Assembly: GCF_010731795.1 (NCBI RefSeq)
Contig: NZ_AP022591.1
Coordinates: forward strand, 3,224,001-3,288,000
Length of the DNA: 64,000 nucleotides
From: Mycolicibacterium celeriflavum
GTDB lineage: Bacteria > Actinomycetota > Actinomycetes > Mycobacteriales > Mycobacteriaceae
Direction of reading: 5' to 3'
The notes beneath the pieces are model-generated. The model saw nothing but the letters and a program-made list of their open reading frames with translations. It did not search any database and was not told the origin of the DNA. Positions 35,181 through 43,249 of the stretch are shown in pieces (position 1 is the first letter of the stretch; every line of letters starts with the position of its first letter). The translations under genes and the position numbers were made by a program.

Positions 35181-36260
35181 TTAGCGGCGTGGTGTCGTGG
35201 TGATGTGCACGTGGTCGTAGTGCCCGTAACCCGACCCTGCCGGACCGCTGGGCGTGTAGTACGTCCCGCGCCAAATCACATCCTGTAGCCCGAATTGGGC
35301 CGCATTGGCCATCGCGAACGCGAGAATCTGGTCTCCGAGCGCGATGCCCTCGGGGCTGTCAGGGTTGGGAATCATGATGTCGATCGCCAGGCCGTTCGGG
35401 TGCCACGGCTTCGAGTCCGGCCGGACACCGTCGATGTCGGCAATCTGGGGGAACCGTTGGCTGACGGCGCGGGCAGCCAGGATGGTGTTGGGCTGTAGCC
35501 CGGCCTCATGCGCGACTCCGACGGGCAACGCCTCCGGGATGCCCACGGCAGCGGCGGGTGGAGGTTGGCCGGGCATCGCGTTGAGTAGGGGGCCGGCCGG
35601 AGCGGGCGCAGCCTGCGGTGGCGGCGGTGCGTTGTCGACCGCCGCCTGCTGAGCGGGTGTCAACGCCGCGTACTGAGCCTCCGCGGCGGCAATCTGACGC
35701 AGCAGCTCGTTCAGTTTCGACTGCAGGTCTGCGCGCACGGCGGCAGACCGCTCGGCCGCTGCGCGGGCGTCAGCTGCCGATGTCTCTGAGGCCTTCGCGG
35801 CGGCGGCCGCGCGCTCGCGGGCTACTCGAAAGGCCTTCAACTGATCGGCGGTTACAGCGGCTACCGCCTGCTGGAGAGACAGCTGGTCGATCAGCTGTTG
35901 CGGGGAGCTTGCGGTCAGCAACGCCGCCCCCTGGCCGGTGCGTCCACTCACGTACGTCATCGCCGCCACCCGGTTGGCCGCGGCTTGGCGGGGAGCGAGC
36001 TGGGCGTTCGCGGCGTCGAGAGCTGCCAGGTCTGCGCGGTGCCGGTCTTCGGCCGCGGTCTGGGCGGCCAGTTTTGCGTTGGCGTCACGCTGCGCGACGG
36101 TGACGGCTTCGCGACTCTGCAGCGCCTGCCGGGACAACTGGTCGAGCCTGGCCAGTGCGTCGGCAGCGGGATCCGCGTTGACGTCGGCCACCAGCGAGGT
36201 AGCCAGCATCAGGACCGCGGCGGCAAACCCGCCCACTGTTCGCCGAAGAGAGTGGCGCAA
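35181..36260 (-). CDS. Secreted coiled-coil protein with M15-like C-terminal domain
   Basis: Protein of 359 aa. A signal peptide covers residues about 1-30. Residues 32-210 form a long Ala/Gln-rich coiled coil like the N-terminal halves of RipA-type wall hydrolases. A proline/alanine linker (VDNAPPPPQAAPAPAGPL) follows. The C-terminal domain has HPNGLAIDIMIP (His287, Asp294) and YDHVHIT (His350/His352), the arrangement of zinc ligands in M15/ARB_07466-type peptidases. It is probably a peptidoglycan-acting enzyme held in check by its coiled coil. It is convergent with the DUF1906 gene. Confidence 0.75.
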   Translation of the reverse strand: MRHSLRRTVGGFAAAVLMLATSLVADVNADPAADALARLDQLSRQALQSREAVTVAQRDANAKLAAQTAAEDRHRADLAALDAANAQLAPRQAAANRVAAMTYVSGRTGQGAALLTASSPQQLIDQLSLQQAVAAVTADQLKAFRVARERAAAAAKASETSAADARAAAERSAAVRADLQSKLNELLRQIAAAEAQYAALTPAQQAAVDNAPPPPQAAPAPAGPLLNAMPGQPPPAAAVGIPEALPVGVAHEAGLQPNTILAARAVSQRFPQIADIDGVRPDSKPWHPNGLAIDIMIPNPDSPEGIALGDQILAFAMANAAQFGLQDVIWRGTYYTPSGPAGSGYGHYDHVHITTTPRR

Positions 36261-36567
36261 TGCGATCCGTCGGATTGTCGCGATCCTTCGCTGCAGGGAT
36301 AAATCTTGGTCAGCCGCACATGTGACTCGGAAAGGTTACGAACTAGCGTCGCCGATGTCTACTCGTCCTTTGTCTCGGTAGTCGGGGGTTTTCGGCAGAC
36401 GAGCCGGTGTCGGCGATCCGCTTGCATGCCACATACCGACTCGATCGAGTGCGCCCCGGCTACAACCGTCACTTTCTTCGTCACGTGGGTACCCGAATCG
36501 TGCGGGGCGGTGCCCGGAAGAGGAGTGCAGGCCGCGCTGGCCGCGAATTGAATGGCAGGAGAATGCG
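36261..36567. other. 307-base intergenic region, divergent promoters
   Basis: Lies between the divergent coiled-coil protein and aconitase genes. It contains an AGGAGAA ribosome binding site just before the aconitase ATG. The open frames in it are short and overlap each other on both strands, with no recognisable protein. I see no operator or riboswitch. Confidence 0.5.
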
Positions 36568-38556
36568 ATGGCAGCGAACGTCACCCACAAGTTGATCGAG
36601 CCCCACCTGGTGTCCGGTGACATGACACCGGGCGAGGAGATCGCCATCCGCATCGACCAGACGCTGACGCAGGACGCCACGGGCACATTGGTGATGCAGG
36701 AACTGGAGGCGCTGCACCTGGACCGCGCACGGACCGAGGTCAGTGTGCAGTACGTCGACCACAACCTGTTGCAGACGGACGAGAAGAACGCCGAGGATCA
36801 CGAGTATCTGCGCACCGCGGCAGAGCATTTCGGCCTGTGGTTCTCCAAACCGGGCAACGGGGTGTCACACCCGACGCACATGCAGCGCTTCGGCGCACCC
36901 GGCAAGACCATGGTCGGCTCGGACTCGCACACTCCGGCCGCGGGCTCACTCGGCATGCTCGCGATCGGGGTCGGCGGGCTCGAGGTCGCGATCGCAATTG
37001 CGGGCAAGCCGCTGCACATACGGATGCCAGAGGTATGGGGTGTCCACCTGGAAGGTGCACTGCCGCCATGGTGCTCAGCCAAGGACATCATTCTGGAGAT
37101 GCTGCGCCGCCACGACGTCAAGGGCGGCGTGAATCGCATCATCGAGTATCACGGACCCGGACTGGCCTGCCTTACAGCGATGGACCGCCACGTCATCGCG
37201 AACATGGGCGCCGAACTAGGTGCCACTTCCACGGTATTCCCGAGCGACGACGCGGTGCGGGACTTTCTGCGCGCCGAGGGACGCGGGGACGACTGGTGCG
37301 AACTGGTGCCCGACGATGGAGCGGGGTACGACATCGAGGAGACCATCGATCTGTCGGAGATCGAACCGTTGATTGCCAAGCCGTCGTCGCCGGGCAACGT
37401 GGTGCCGGTGCGCGAGGTCGCCGGCGAACCAATCGCACAGGTCGTGATCGGATCCAGCGCCAACCCGGGGCTGCGCGACTTCGCGATCGCCGCAGCGATC
37501 GTCGAGGGACGCCAGACGTCTCCGCACGTGAGCTTCGATGTCAACCCGACGTCGCGCGAGATTTTCACGGACCTGACGAGGATGGGCGCGACGACGTCGC
37601 TGATCATTGGCGGCGCCCGGATCCACCAGGCCGGCTGCATGGGCTGCATCGGCATGGGCCAGGCGCCCGCGACGGGACAGAATTCGTTGCGGACGATGCC
37701 GCGCAACTTCCCCGGGCGGTCGGGGACCAAGGAGGACAAGGTCTGGCTGTGCTCGCCCGAGACAGCCGCGGTCTCGGCGCTGACCGGTGTGATCACCGAT
37801 CCACGTCAGTGGGCGACGGACAATGGCGTCGACTACCCGGCCCTGAACCTGCCAGAGCGGCACAGTGTGAACATCGACATGCTGGTGCCTCCCCTCGAAC
37901 CCGACGAGGCGCGACGGATCACTCCGGTCAAGGGCCCCAACATCTCCCGTTTACCCGATCCCGAACCACTGCTCGATGCATTCGAGGCGCCCGTGCTGCT
38001 CAAAGTCGGCGACAACGTGTCCACGGACGAGATCTCACCGGCAGGCGCGCGCGCTCTACCCTATCGGTCGAACATCCCCAAGCTGGCTCAGTTCAGTTTC
38101 ACCCAGATCGACGAGTCGTACCCCGAGCGTGCCCTGCAAGCGCGCGAAACCGGGCACATCGTGGTCGGCGGCGAGAACTACGGCCAAGGGTCGTCCCGCG
38201 AGCATGCGGCAATCGCGTTGCGCCACCTCGGGCTGCGCGTGGTCGTCGCGAAGTCGTTCGCCCGGATCCATTGGCAGAACCTCGCCAACTTCGGGGTACT
38301 CGCATTGGAATTCATCGACGACAGCGACTACGACGACGTGGATCAAGCTGACACGCTGGCCTTGAGCAACCTCCACGACGCCCTGGACACCACGGAGCCG
38401 ATCACCATTGAGAACACGACGAAGAAGACGTCGTTCCAAGTGCGGCACCGACTGTCGCCACGGCAGGCCGAATACGTGCTGGCGGGCGGGCTCATTGCCC
38501 AGTTGACACGCGAGGACGCAAATGGGGCTGCTCCGGCCGACGCACCGCCGGCCTGA
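36568..38556 (+). CDS. Aquifex-type aconitate hydratase-like protein
   Basis: Aconitase superfamily protein of 662 aa, shorter than the 930-940 aa AcnA of mycobacterial central metabolism and similar in size to the Aquifex-type group. Substrate-loop motifs are present: MVGSDSHTPAAGSLGML near residue 115, and the swivel domain GQGSSREHAAIALRHLG. Two cluster cysteines are seen, Cys357 and Cys360 (AGCMGCIGMGQ). The third, normally in G-S-C-T-N, reads GSSANPG with Ser297. It may bind its cluster differently, use another ligand, or act on another hydroxyacid. The ATG follows AGGAGAA. It seems to be monocistronic. Confidence 0.8.
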   Translation: MAANVTHKLIEPHLVSGDMTPGEEIAIRIDQTLTQDATGTLVMQELEALHLDRARTEVSVQYVDHNLLQTDEKNAEDHEYLRTAAEHFGLWFSKPGNGVSHPTHMQRFGAPGKTMVGSDSHTPAAGSLGMLAIGVGGLEVAIAIAGKPLHIRMPEVWGVHLEGALPPWCSAKDIILEMLRRHDVKGGVNRIIEYHGPGLACLTAMDRHVIANMGAELGATSTVFPSDDAVRDFLRAEGRGDDWCELVPDDGAGYDIEETIDLSEIEPLIAKPSSPGNVVPVREVAGEPIAQVVIGSSANPGLRDFAIAAAIVEGRQTSPHVSFDVNPTSREIFTDLTRMGATTSLIIGGARIHQAGCMGCIGMGQAPATGQNSLRTMPRNFPGRSGTKEDKVWLCSPETAAVSALTGVITDPRQWATDNGVDYPALNLPERHSVNIDMLVPPLEPDEARRITPVKGPNISRLPDPEPLLDAFEAPVLLKVGDNVSTDEISPAGARALPYRSNIPKLAQFSFTQIDESYPERALQARETGHIVVGGENYGQGSSREHAAIALRHLGLRVVVAKSFARIHWQNLANFGVLALEFIDDSDYDDVDQADTLALSNLHDALDTTEPITIENTTKKTSFQVRHRLSPRQAEYVLAGGLIAQLTREDANGAAPADAPPA

Positions 38557-38991
38557 GAGCACCTGCCCAGACTGAAGGCAATCACCGTCGAACCATGTCT
38601 CATCCGCTACCGGTCGGACAGACCGCCGGCCAAAGCCAACAGCTGCGGCGGCCAATACGCACGGTCGCTGGCCGCGCGCTGTCCCGACCACACCTCCCAC
38701 ATCGCTCTGGCCGGCGCCGTCGCAGATACCGTACGCTTCGCAACCTGTTTCGAGTGTGGACGCATCGACTTTGCTGATTGTGTTTATTGCGCGTAGGAGG
38801 GGGCATGCGTTCACCATGAGCCACGCCCCAAGCTCCTCGTCGGACGATGGCTACTTGCAACAACACCTGACGGAACGCCTGAAGTGCTTGAGGCCAAGTT
38901 CCCGAGACAACCGGTGCCCGGTCGCACCGGCCGTTAGCTGACCCTGCTTCCAGAAGCCAACCATGCAGGCCGAGAACTCGGAGCACACGCG
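38557..38991. other. 435-base region without a supported gene
   Basis: No protein family is recognisable on either strand. An ATG at 38817 opens 41 codons and is preceded by GTAGGAGGGGG some 15 bases upstream, but a closer ATG after that site encodes only four codons. The region probably holds the promoter of the NlpC-like gene. A small hairpin GGTC-GGACA-GACC sits near 38613. Confidence 0.4.
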
Positions 38992-39480
38992 TTGAACGTC
39001 CAAAAAGGTTTCCTTCTATTAGCCACTTGCCTAGCCGCGACACTCCTATTCGCGGCGAATGCACCGGCGGTGCCACGGCCGACGATCCCTGGAGCCGATG
39101 CCGCCATCGCCAAGGCCGAAAGCCTCCTCGGGACAGACCAATTCGGGCCGTACGGATGTGAGGCTCTGGTGGCCCACGCATTCGGTGTGCCGCAAGATCG
39201 ATACGGTTGGGACGGCGCTTCTGAGACCATGTACCAATCGCTCCTCGAGCAAGGGGAGATCCACACTGACATGAACCCCCCGCGTGGGGCACTTGTCTTC
39301 AGCAGAGGGCCTTTCGGTCCCCATATCGACATCGCCCGCGGGGATGGAACCTACGTATCCGGCGGCGTTCAGGGGTTATCACCGGGATACGGCGACGGGA
39401 GCAACATCCAAATTCTGCCCAGCCCCAATGTGGCCCGCGACTGGACCTACCGAGGCTGGAGTCTGGGCTACCCGAAGTAG
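38992..39480 (+). CDS. Small secreted NlpC/P60-like protein
   Basis: Protein of 162 aa from TTG 38992 with GGAG upstream. Residues 1-26 are a signal peptide. The mature part is similar in layout to NlpC/P60 cysteine peptidases: GPYGCEALVAHAFG with Cys56 at the start of a helix, PPRGALVFSRG, then HIDIARGDGTYVSGG with His111. It lacks the usual SH3 or RipA-type accessory domains, so it is a one-domain protein. If active it would cut peptidoglycan stem peptides. The match is by motif order only; dnaB ends convergently 100 bases away. Confidence 0.6.
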   Translation: MNVQKGFLLLATCLAATLLFAANAPAVPRPTIPGADAAIAKAESLLGTDQFGPYGCEALVAHAFGVPQDRYGWDGASETMYQSLLEQGEIHTDMNPPRGALVFSRGPFGPHIDIARGDGTYVSGGVQGLSPGYGDGSNIQILPSPNVARDWTYRGWSLGYPK

Positions 39481-39580
39481 GTCCGGGTCGACATAACGTC
39501 AGCGACCTGGAGAGATTGGAGACAGTCCCGGGCCAGGAAGTGTCGATTGAAGACGGCGCCAACGCCGACGCCCCCGCTCT

Positions 39581-40975
39581 CTATTGCTTGGCCATGTTCG
39601 CGAAGCGACTCAAATGCAGTTGATGCGCAACGGTTATCGTCTTGGTCGGGCCGTTGCGGTGTTTCGCGAGGATCAGATCCGCCTCGCCGCCCCGCGGATC
39701 GTCACGTTCGAACGCATCCGGCCGGTGAAGAAGAATAACGACGTCGCTATCCTGTTCTATCGCACCGGATTCGCGTAGATCAGCTAACATTGGCTTCTTG
39801 TCGGTGCGCTGCTCTGGGCCACGGTTCAGCTGACTCATCGCAACCACGGGGACTTCGAGTTCCTTCGCCAAAAGCTTGAGCTGCCTTGAGAATTCGGACA
39901 CCTCCTGCTGACGTGACTCCACCTTCTTACCAGAAGTCATCAGCTGCAAGTAGTCGATGACGATCAACCTTAGGTCTGCCTTCTGTTTGAGCCGGCGCGC
40001 CTTTGCGCGTATTTCCATCATCATCAGGTTCGGCGAATCGTCGATATACAAAGGCGCTTCGCTGATCTCGCTCATCCGGCGCGCGAGCCTGGTCCAGTCG
40101 TCATCGCTCATCCTGCCCGCGCGCATGTCGGCGAGCTTGATCTTCGCCTCGGCCGACAGTAGGCGCATCACGATCTCGGACTTGCTCATCTCCAGGCTGA
40201 AAATGACGCTCGACATCCGGTGCTTGATCGAGCACGACCGTAAAAAATCCAATCCCAGAGTCGATTTGCCCATACCAGGCCTCGCCGCGATGACGATCAT
40301 CTGACCCGGATGCAGACCGTTGGTGACCTCATCGAGTTCGACGAATCCAGTCGGCACACCCCGGGCGAGTCCGCCCTGAGAGGCGATCGCGTCGATCTCG
40401 TCCATCGTCGGCTGCAGCAGCTGCTCCAGTGGCACGAAGTCCTCCGAGGTGCGGCCTTCGGTCACGTCGTAGATCTCGGCCTGTGCGCGGTCGACGATCT
40501 CGGTGACGTCGGCGCCCTCCGCGCCGGCATACCCGTACTGCACCACCCGGGTGCCCGCCTCCACCAGCCGGCGCAGCAACGCCTTCTCCGCCACGATGCC
40601 TGCGTAGAAGCCGGCATTCGCGGCCGTCGGAACCGTCGAGATCAACGTGTGCAAGTACGGCGCCCCACCAATGCGGCGCAGCAGCCCACGCCGGTCCAAC
40701 TCTGCGGCCACCGTCACCGCGTCGGCCGGTTCGCCGCGGCCGTACAGGTCGAGGATCGCGTCGTAGACGTTCTGGTGCGCGGGACGGTAGAAGTCACCCG
40801 GACGCAACTTCTCGAGCACGTCGGCGATGGCGTCCTTGCTCAGCAGCATCCCGCCGAGAACCGCCTGCTCGGCCGCCTGATCTTGCGGGGGTTGGCGCCC
40901 GAAGTCCTCACTGGGCGGCGCGGTGTCCATGCCGGGGTGGCCTGCGCTATGGCCCAGGTCGTCCACGACAGCCAC
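39581..40975 (-). CDS. dnaB: Replicative DNA helicase DnaB (no intein)
   Basis: Replicative helicase, 464 aa. The N-terminal DnaG-interacting domain contains EQAVLGGMLLSKDAIADVLE. The RecA-like motor has Walker A ARPGMGKSTLG, Walker B-type LIVIDYLQLMTSG, and MSQLNRGPEQRTDKK. The M. tuberculosis protein is interrupted by an intein after LRESG; here LADLRESGAIEQDSDVVILL is uninterrupted. GTG 40975 is chosen by comparison with the M. tuberculosis start (AVVDDL); a GTG at 40987 is in frame. It marks the border between conserved and accessory gene order in this window. Confidence 0.96.
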   Translation of the reverse strand: MAVVDDLGHSAGHPGMDTAPPSEDFGRQPPQDQAAEQAVLGGMLLSKDAIADVLEKLRPGDFYRPAHQNVYDAILDLYGRGEPADAVTVAAELDRRGLLRRIGGAPYLHTLISTVPTAANAGFYAGIVAEKALLRRLVEAGTRVVQYGYAGAEGADVTEIVDRAQAEIYDVTEGRTSEDFVPLEQLLQPTMDEIDAIASQGGLARGVPTGFVELDEVTNGLHPGQMIVIAARPGMGKSTLGLDFLRSCSIKHRMSSVIFSLEMSKSEIVMRLLSAEAKIKLADMRAGRMSDDDWTRLARRMSEISEAPLYIDDSPNLMMMEIRAKARRLKQKADLRLIVIDYLQLMTSGKKVESRQQEVSEFSRQLKLLAKELEVPVVAMSQLNRGPEQRTDKKPMLADLRESGAIEQDSDVVILLHRPDAFERDDPRGGEADLILAKHRNGPTKTITVAHQLHLSRFANMAKQ

Positions 40976-41405
40976 GAAGCGTCTCACCCCCTATATTCAC
41001 TATCGAACGTACATTCGATACCCGCTCATCGCGACTGTAAGCCAGACCGCCGACAATCCGCTTCCGCGGCCTCGGATCTGTCCCGCCGACGGCTTACGCT
41101 AGACGTTGCTGGCGGGGGCGCAACCCGCCCTTGTTCATAGACCTGTGGATGGCGTGTGGATAGTGCTGGACAGCCATGTTGAGCCCTTGGGGAGAACCTG
41201 TTAATCAACCACTTCGCTCACTGCGTCTGTGCAGATAGCCGCACCATAAACCGCTTGGGATGCTGTGGATGAGAATTGCTTCGGCGTGTCGGCCGGGGTT
41301 GCCAAGTCGGGCGTGTTGTATTACGGCCCGGGGCCAGCCAGGTGAACAGCAGGTTAGCTTCGCTGGGACCGAACCCGCCCGGAGAGTTCGCCAGCGCGCA
41401 CAGCA
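40976..41405. promoter_or_regulatory. Region upstream of dnaB with DnaA-box-like motifs
   Basis: No gene is supported in the whole 41.0-41.46 kb gap. Three motifs resemble the DnaA box TGTGGA(T/C)AA on the plus strand: TGTGGATGG at 41144, TGTGGATAG at 41155 and TGTGGATGA at 41264. The first two are 11 bases apart, one helical turn. A hairpin, GGCGGG-GGCGCAA-CCCGCC, is at 41111-41129. The motifs suggest DnaA-linked control of dnaB. M. tuberculosis has Rv0057 in the corresponding gap, but I find no counterpart. Confidence 0.4.
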
Positions 41406-41444
41406 ACGGCCGGGTGAAGATCGATCATGGCTTCACCCGGCCGT
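41406..41444 (-). terminator. Strong stem-loop after rplI
   Basis: ACGGCCGGGTGAAG and its exact complement CTTCACCCGGCCGT form a 14-pair perfect stem with an 11-base loop, ending 15 bases past the rplI stop. There is no U-tract. Long GC-rich stems without U-tracts are common terminators in mycobacteria. It should end the rpsF-ssb-rpsR-rplI transcript. Confidence 0.8.
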
Positions 41445-41458
41445 ATCTGACGCTGTTA

Positions 41459-41917
41459 CTACTTTCCGGCGACGACTTCCAGCGGTACCGAGGCGGCGAT
41501 CTCGGGATGCAGCCGCACCGCGACCGGATGGGTTCCCGTCGTCTTGATGTGCGCCTTGGGCAACTGGACGGTGCGCTTGTCGAGATTCGGACCGCCGGCG
41601 TTCTTGATCGCCGCGACCACGTCGGCCGTCGTCACCGAGCCGAACAGCTTGCCGCTGTCGGCAGCCGCCTTGACGGGCAGCTGCACCGGACCCAGGTTCT
41701 CGATCGCGGTCTTCAGCTCGACGGCATGCTCGCGGCCCTGGACGGCCTTCTGCTCGCGCGCCCGGCGGATCTCCTCGGCCTGGCGCTCCGAACCGCGCGA
41801 CGCCATGACGGCCAGTCCGCGCGGCACCAGATAGTTGCGGCCGTAGCCGTCCTTGACCTCGACGATGTCGCCCTGCACACCCAGGTGCTCGACGTCGGCG
41901 GTGAGAATCAGTTTCAT
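41459..41917 (-). CDS. rplI: 50S ribosomal protein L9
   Basis: L9, 152 aa, from ATG 41917 with GGAGGAACA upstream. The N-terminal rRNA-binding domain reads [20 protein letters not shown] and [17 protein letters not shown] long connecting helix and a C-terminal domain beginning [16 protein letters not shown] follow. It is the last gene of the conserved operon rpsF-ssb-rpsR-rplI, 13 bases after rpsR. The 16 extra codons before 41917 are not part of the protein. Confidence 0.97.
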   Translation of the reverse strand: MKLILTADVEHLGVQGDIVEVKDGYGRNYLVPRGLAVMASRGSERQAEEIRRAREQKAVQGREHAVELKTAIENLGPVQLPVKAAADSGKLFGSVTTADVVAAIKNAGGPNLDKRTVQLPKAHIKTTGTHPVAVRLHPEIAASVPLEVVAGK

Positions 41918-41930
41918 CGTCTGTTCCTCC

Positions 41931-42185
41931 CTATCGCGTCGACGAGCTGAACGGCAGCAGCGCAACCTCGCGCGCGTTCTTCACGGCGATCGCGATGTCA
42001 CGCTGGTGCTGCACGCAGTTGCCGGTGACGCGGCGGGCGCGAATCTTGCCACGCTCGCTGATGTAGGTGCGCAGCAGCGCGGTGTCCTTGTAATCGATGG
42101 GCTGCCCCTTCTTGGAGCAGAACACGCACTTGCGGGTCTTGACCGGCTTCTCGGGAGCCGGCCGACGCTTGGCGGCCTTGGCCAT
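41931..42185 (-). CDS. rpsR: 30S ribosomal protein S18 (zinc-binding type)
   Basis: S18, 84 aa, with the cysteines of the zinc-binding (C+) form: KCVFCSKKG and the later GNCVQHQ. M. tuberculosis has a C+ copy, rpsR1, in this operon and a C- copy elsewhere, used under zinc limitation. This one corresponds to rpsR1. It lies between ssb and rplI. S18 pairs with S6, which is encoded two genes upstream. Confidence 0.97.
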   Translation of the reverse strand: MAKAAKRRPAPEKPVKTRKCVFCSKKGQPIDYKDTALLRTYISERGKIRARRVTGNCVQHQRDIAIAVKNAREVALLPFSSSTR

Positions 42186-42228
42186 GTGTCTATCTCTTTC
42201 TTACTTCTTCAATCGGATCAGTTGTGGG

Positions 42229-42732
42229 TCAGAAGGGTGGCTCGTCGTCGGCTCCGGAGAACGAGCCCGACGCCGGGGCGCTGCCCCACGGGTCGTCCTT
42301 CGGCTGCTCGGCGGGACGCGAAGCGCCACCGCCACCGCCACCGAATCCGCCGCCGCCACCGCCGCTGCGGCTGGCCTTGTTCACCTTCGCGGTGGCGTAC
42401 CGCAGCGACGGGCCGATCTCGTCGACTTCGAGCTCGACCACGGTGCGCTTCTCGCCCTCGCGGGTTTCGAACGAGCGCTGCTTGAGCCGGCCCTGCACGA
42501 TCACCCGCGAACCACGGGTCAGGCTCTCGGCCACGTTCTCGGCGGCCTCGCGCCAGATGTTGCAGCGCAGGAACAGCGCTTCGCCGTCCTTCCACTCCCC
42601 GCTCTGGCGGTCGTAGATGCGCGGTGTCGACGCCACGGTGAAATTGGCGACTGCCGCACCCGATGGCGTGAAACGCAGTTCCGGATCGGCGGTCAGGTTT
42701 CCGACGACGGTGATGATGGTGTCACCAGCCAC
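42229..42732 (-). CDS. ssb: Single-stranded DNA-binding protein
   Basis: SSB, 167 aa. The OB-fold begins [20 protein letters not shown] and includes [21 protein letters not shown] glycine-rich linker (about residues 120-145) follows. The C-terminal acidic tip DDEPPF recruits partner proteins. Its place between rpsF and rpsR is conserved in mycobacteria and many other bacteria. Confidence 0.97.
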   Translation of the reverse strand: MAGDTIITVVGNLTADPELRFTPSGAAVANFTVASTPRIYDRQSGEWKDGEALFLRCNIWREAAENVAESLTRGSRVIVQGRLKQRSFETREGEKRTVVELEVDEIGPSLRYATAKVNKASRSGGGGGGFGGGGGGASRPAEQPKDDPWGSAPASGSFSGADDEPPF

Positions 42733-42823
42733 GATGTCCTCCTGGGTTGGCGGTGTAGCTCAGGCGAGCGGTCGCAGGCGAGCCTACGGAAGCACTCCGA
42801 CGCGTACAGCCTGTTCTTCGGGA

Positions 42824-43114
42824 CTAGTGCTTGTCTGTCCGCATGACCTTGGTCCGCAGCACGGACTCGTTCAAGTTGAGCTGACGGTCCAGCTCGGTCA
42901 CTGTCGCGGGCTCGGCCTTGACGTCGACGACGGCGTAGATGCCCTCGGCGTGCTTGGCGATCTCGTACGCCAGCCGCCGGCGGCCCCAGATGTCGACCTT
43001 GTCGACGCTGCCGCCGTCCTTGCGGATGACGTTGAGGAATGTTTCCAGCGACGGCGCCACGGTGCGCTCGTCAAGGGTGGGGTCGAGGATGACCATGATT
43101 TCGTATGGACGCAT
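42824..43114 (-). CDS. rpsF: 30S ribosomal protein S6
   Basis: S6, 96 aa, from ATG 43114 ([19 protein letters not shown]), the length and start of the M. tuberculosis protein. Typical segments are [19 protein letters not shown] and [20 protein letters not shown]. It is the first gene of the operon. The Shine-Dalgarno GGAGGTGATGAGG is unusually far upstream, and part of it lies in the loop of a leader hairpin, described separately. Confidence 0.97.
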   Translation of the reverse strand: MRPYEIMVILDPTLDERTVAPSLETFLNVIRKDGGSVDKVDIWGRRRLAYEIAKHAEGIYAVVDVKAEPATVTELDRQLNLNESVLRTKVMRTDKH

Positions 43115-43115
43115 G

Positions 43116-43164
43116 AAGACCTCATCACCTCCTACGGTCTTGTCGGCCACGGTCGATCCGTGGC
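43116..43164 (-). promoter_or_regulatory. Two-hairpin rpsF leader, possible S6:S18 autoregulatory site
   Basis: Two stems stand just before the rpsF ATG. AAGACC/GGTCTT at 43116-43141 holds the AGGAGG ribosome binding site in its 14-base loop, and its 3' arm ends immediately before the ATG. Upstream, GCCACGG-TCGAT-CCGTGGC at 43146-43164 forms a seven-pair hairpin. In many bacteria the S6:S18 complex binds an rpsF leader to repress its own operon. The structures are seen; the regulatory role is inferred. Confidence 0.5.
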
Positions 43165-43249
43165 AGGAGGGTCGCCTGCGTCGGCAACCGGCCCAGGCTA
43201 CAGGAAACCGCGCTGATCTGCGAAATCGCGCTGTTCGGCGGCAACCCCT

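Noticed and set aside
36306..36551. Short frames between the coiled-coil gene and aconitase
   Set aside because: Low-complexity peptides in several overlapping frames; no conserved pattern or ribosome binding site.
38756..38941. Possible small protein before the NlpC-like gene
   Set aside because: The closest good ribosome binding site serves only a four-codon frame. The 41-codon frame has no recognisable features.
40361..40420. Intein in dnaB
   Set aside because: The M. tuberculosis intein position was inspected; the extein sequence is continuous here.
40976..41458. Counterpart of Rv0057 between dnaB and rplI
   Set aside because: Short frames here have no similarity that I can recognise to a conserved protein.
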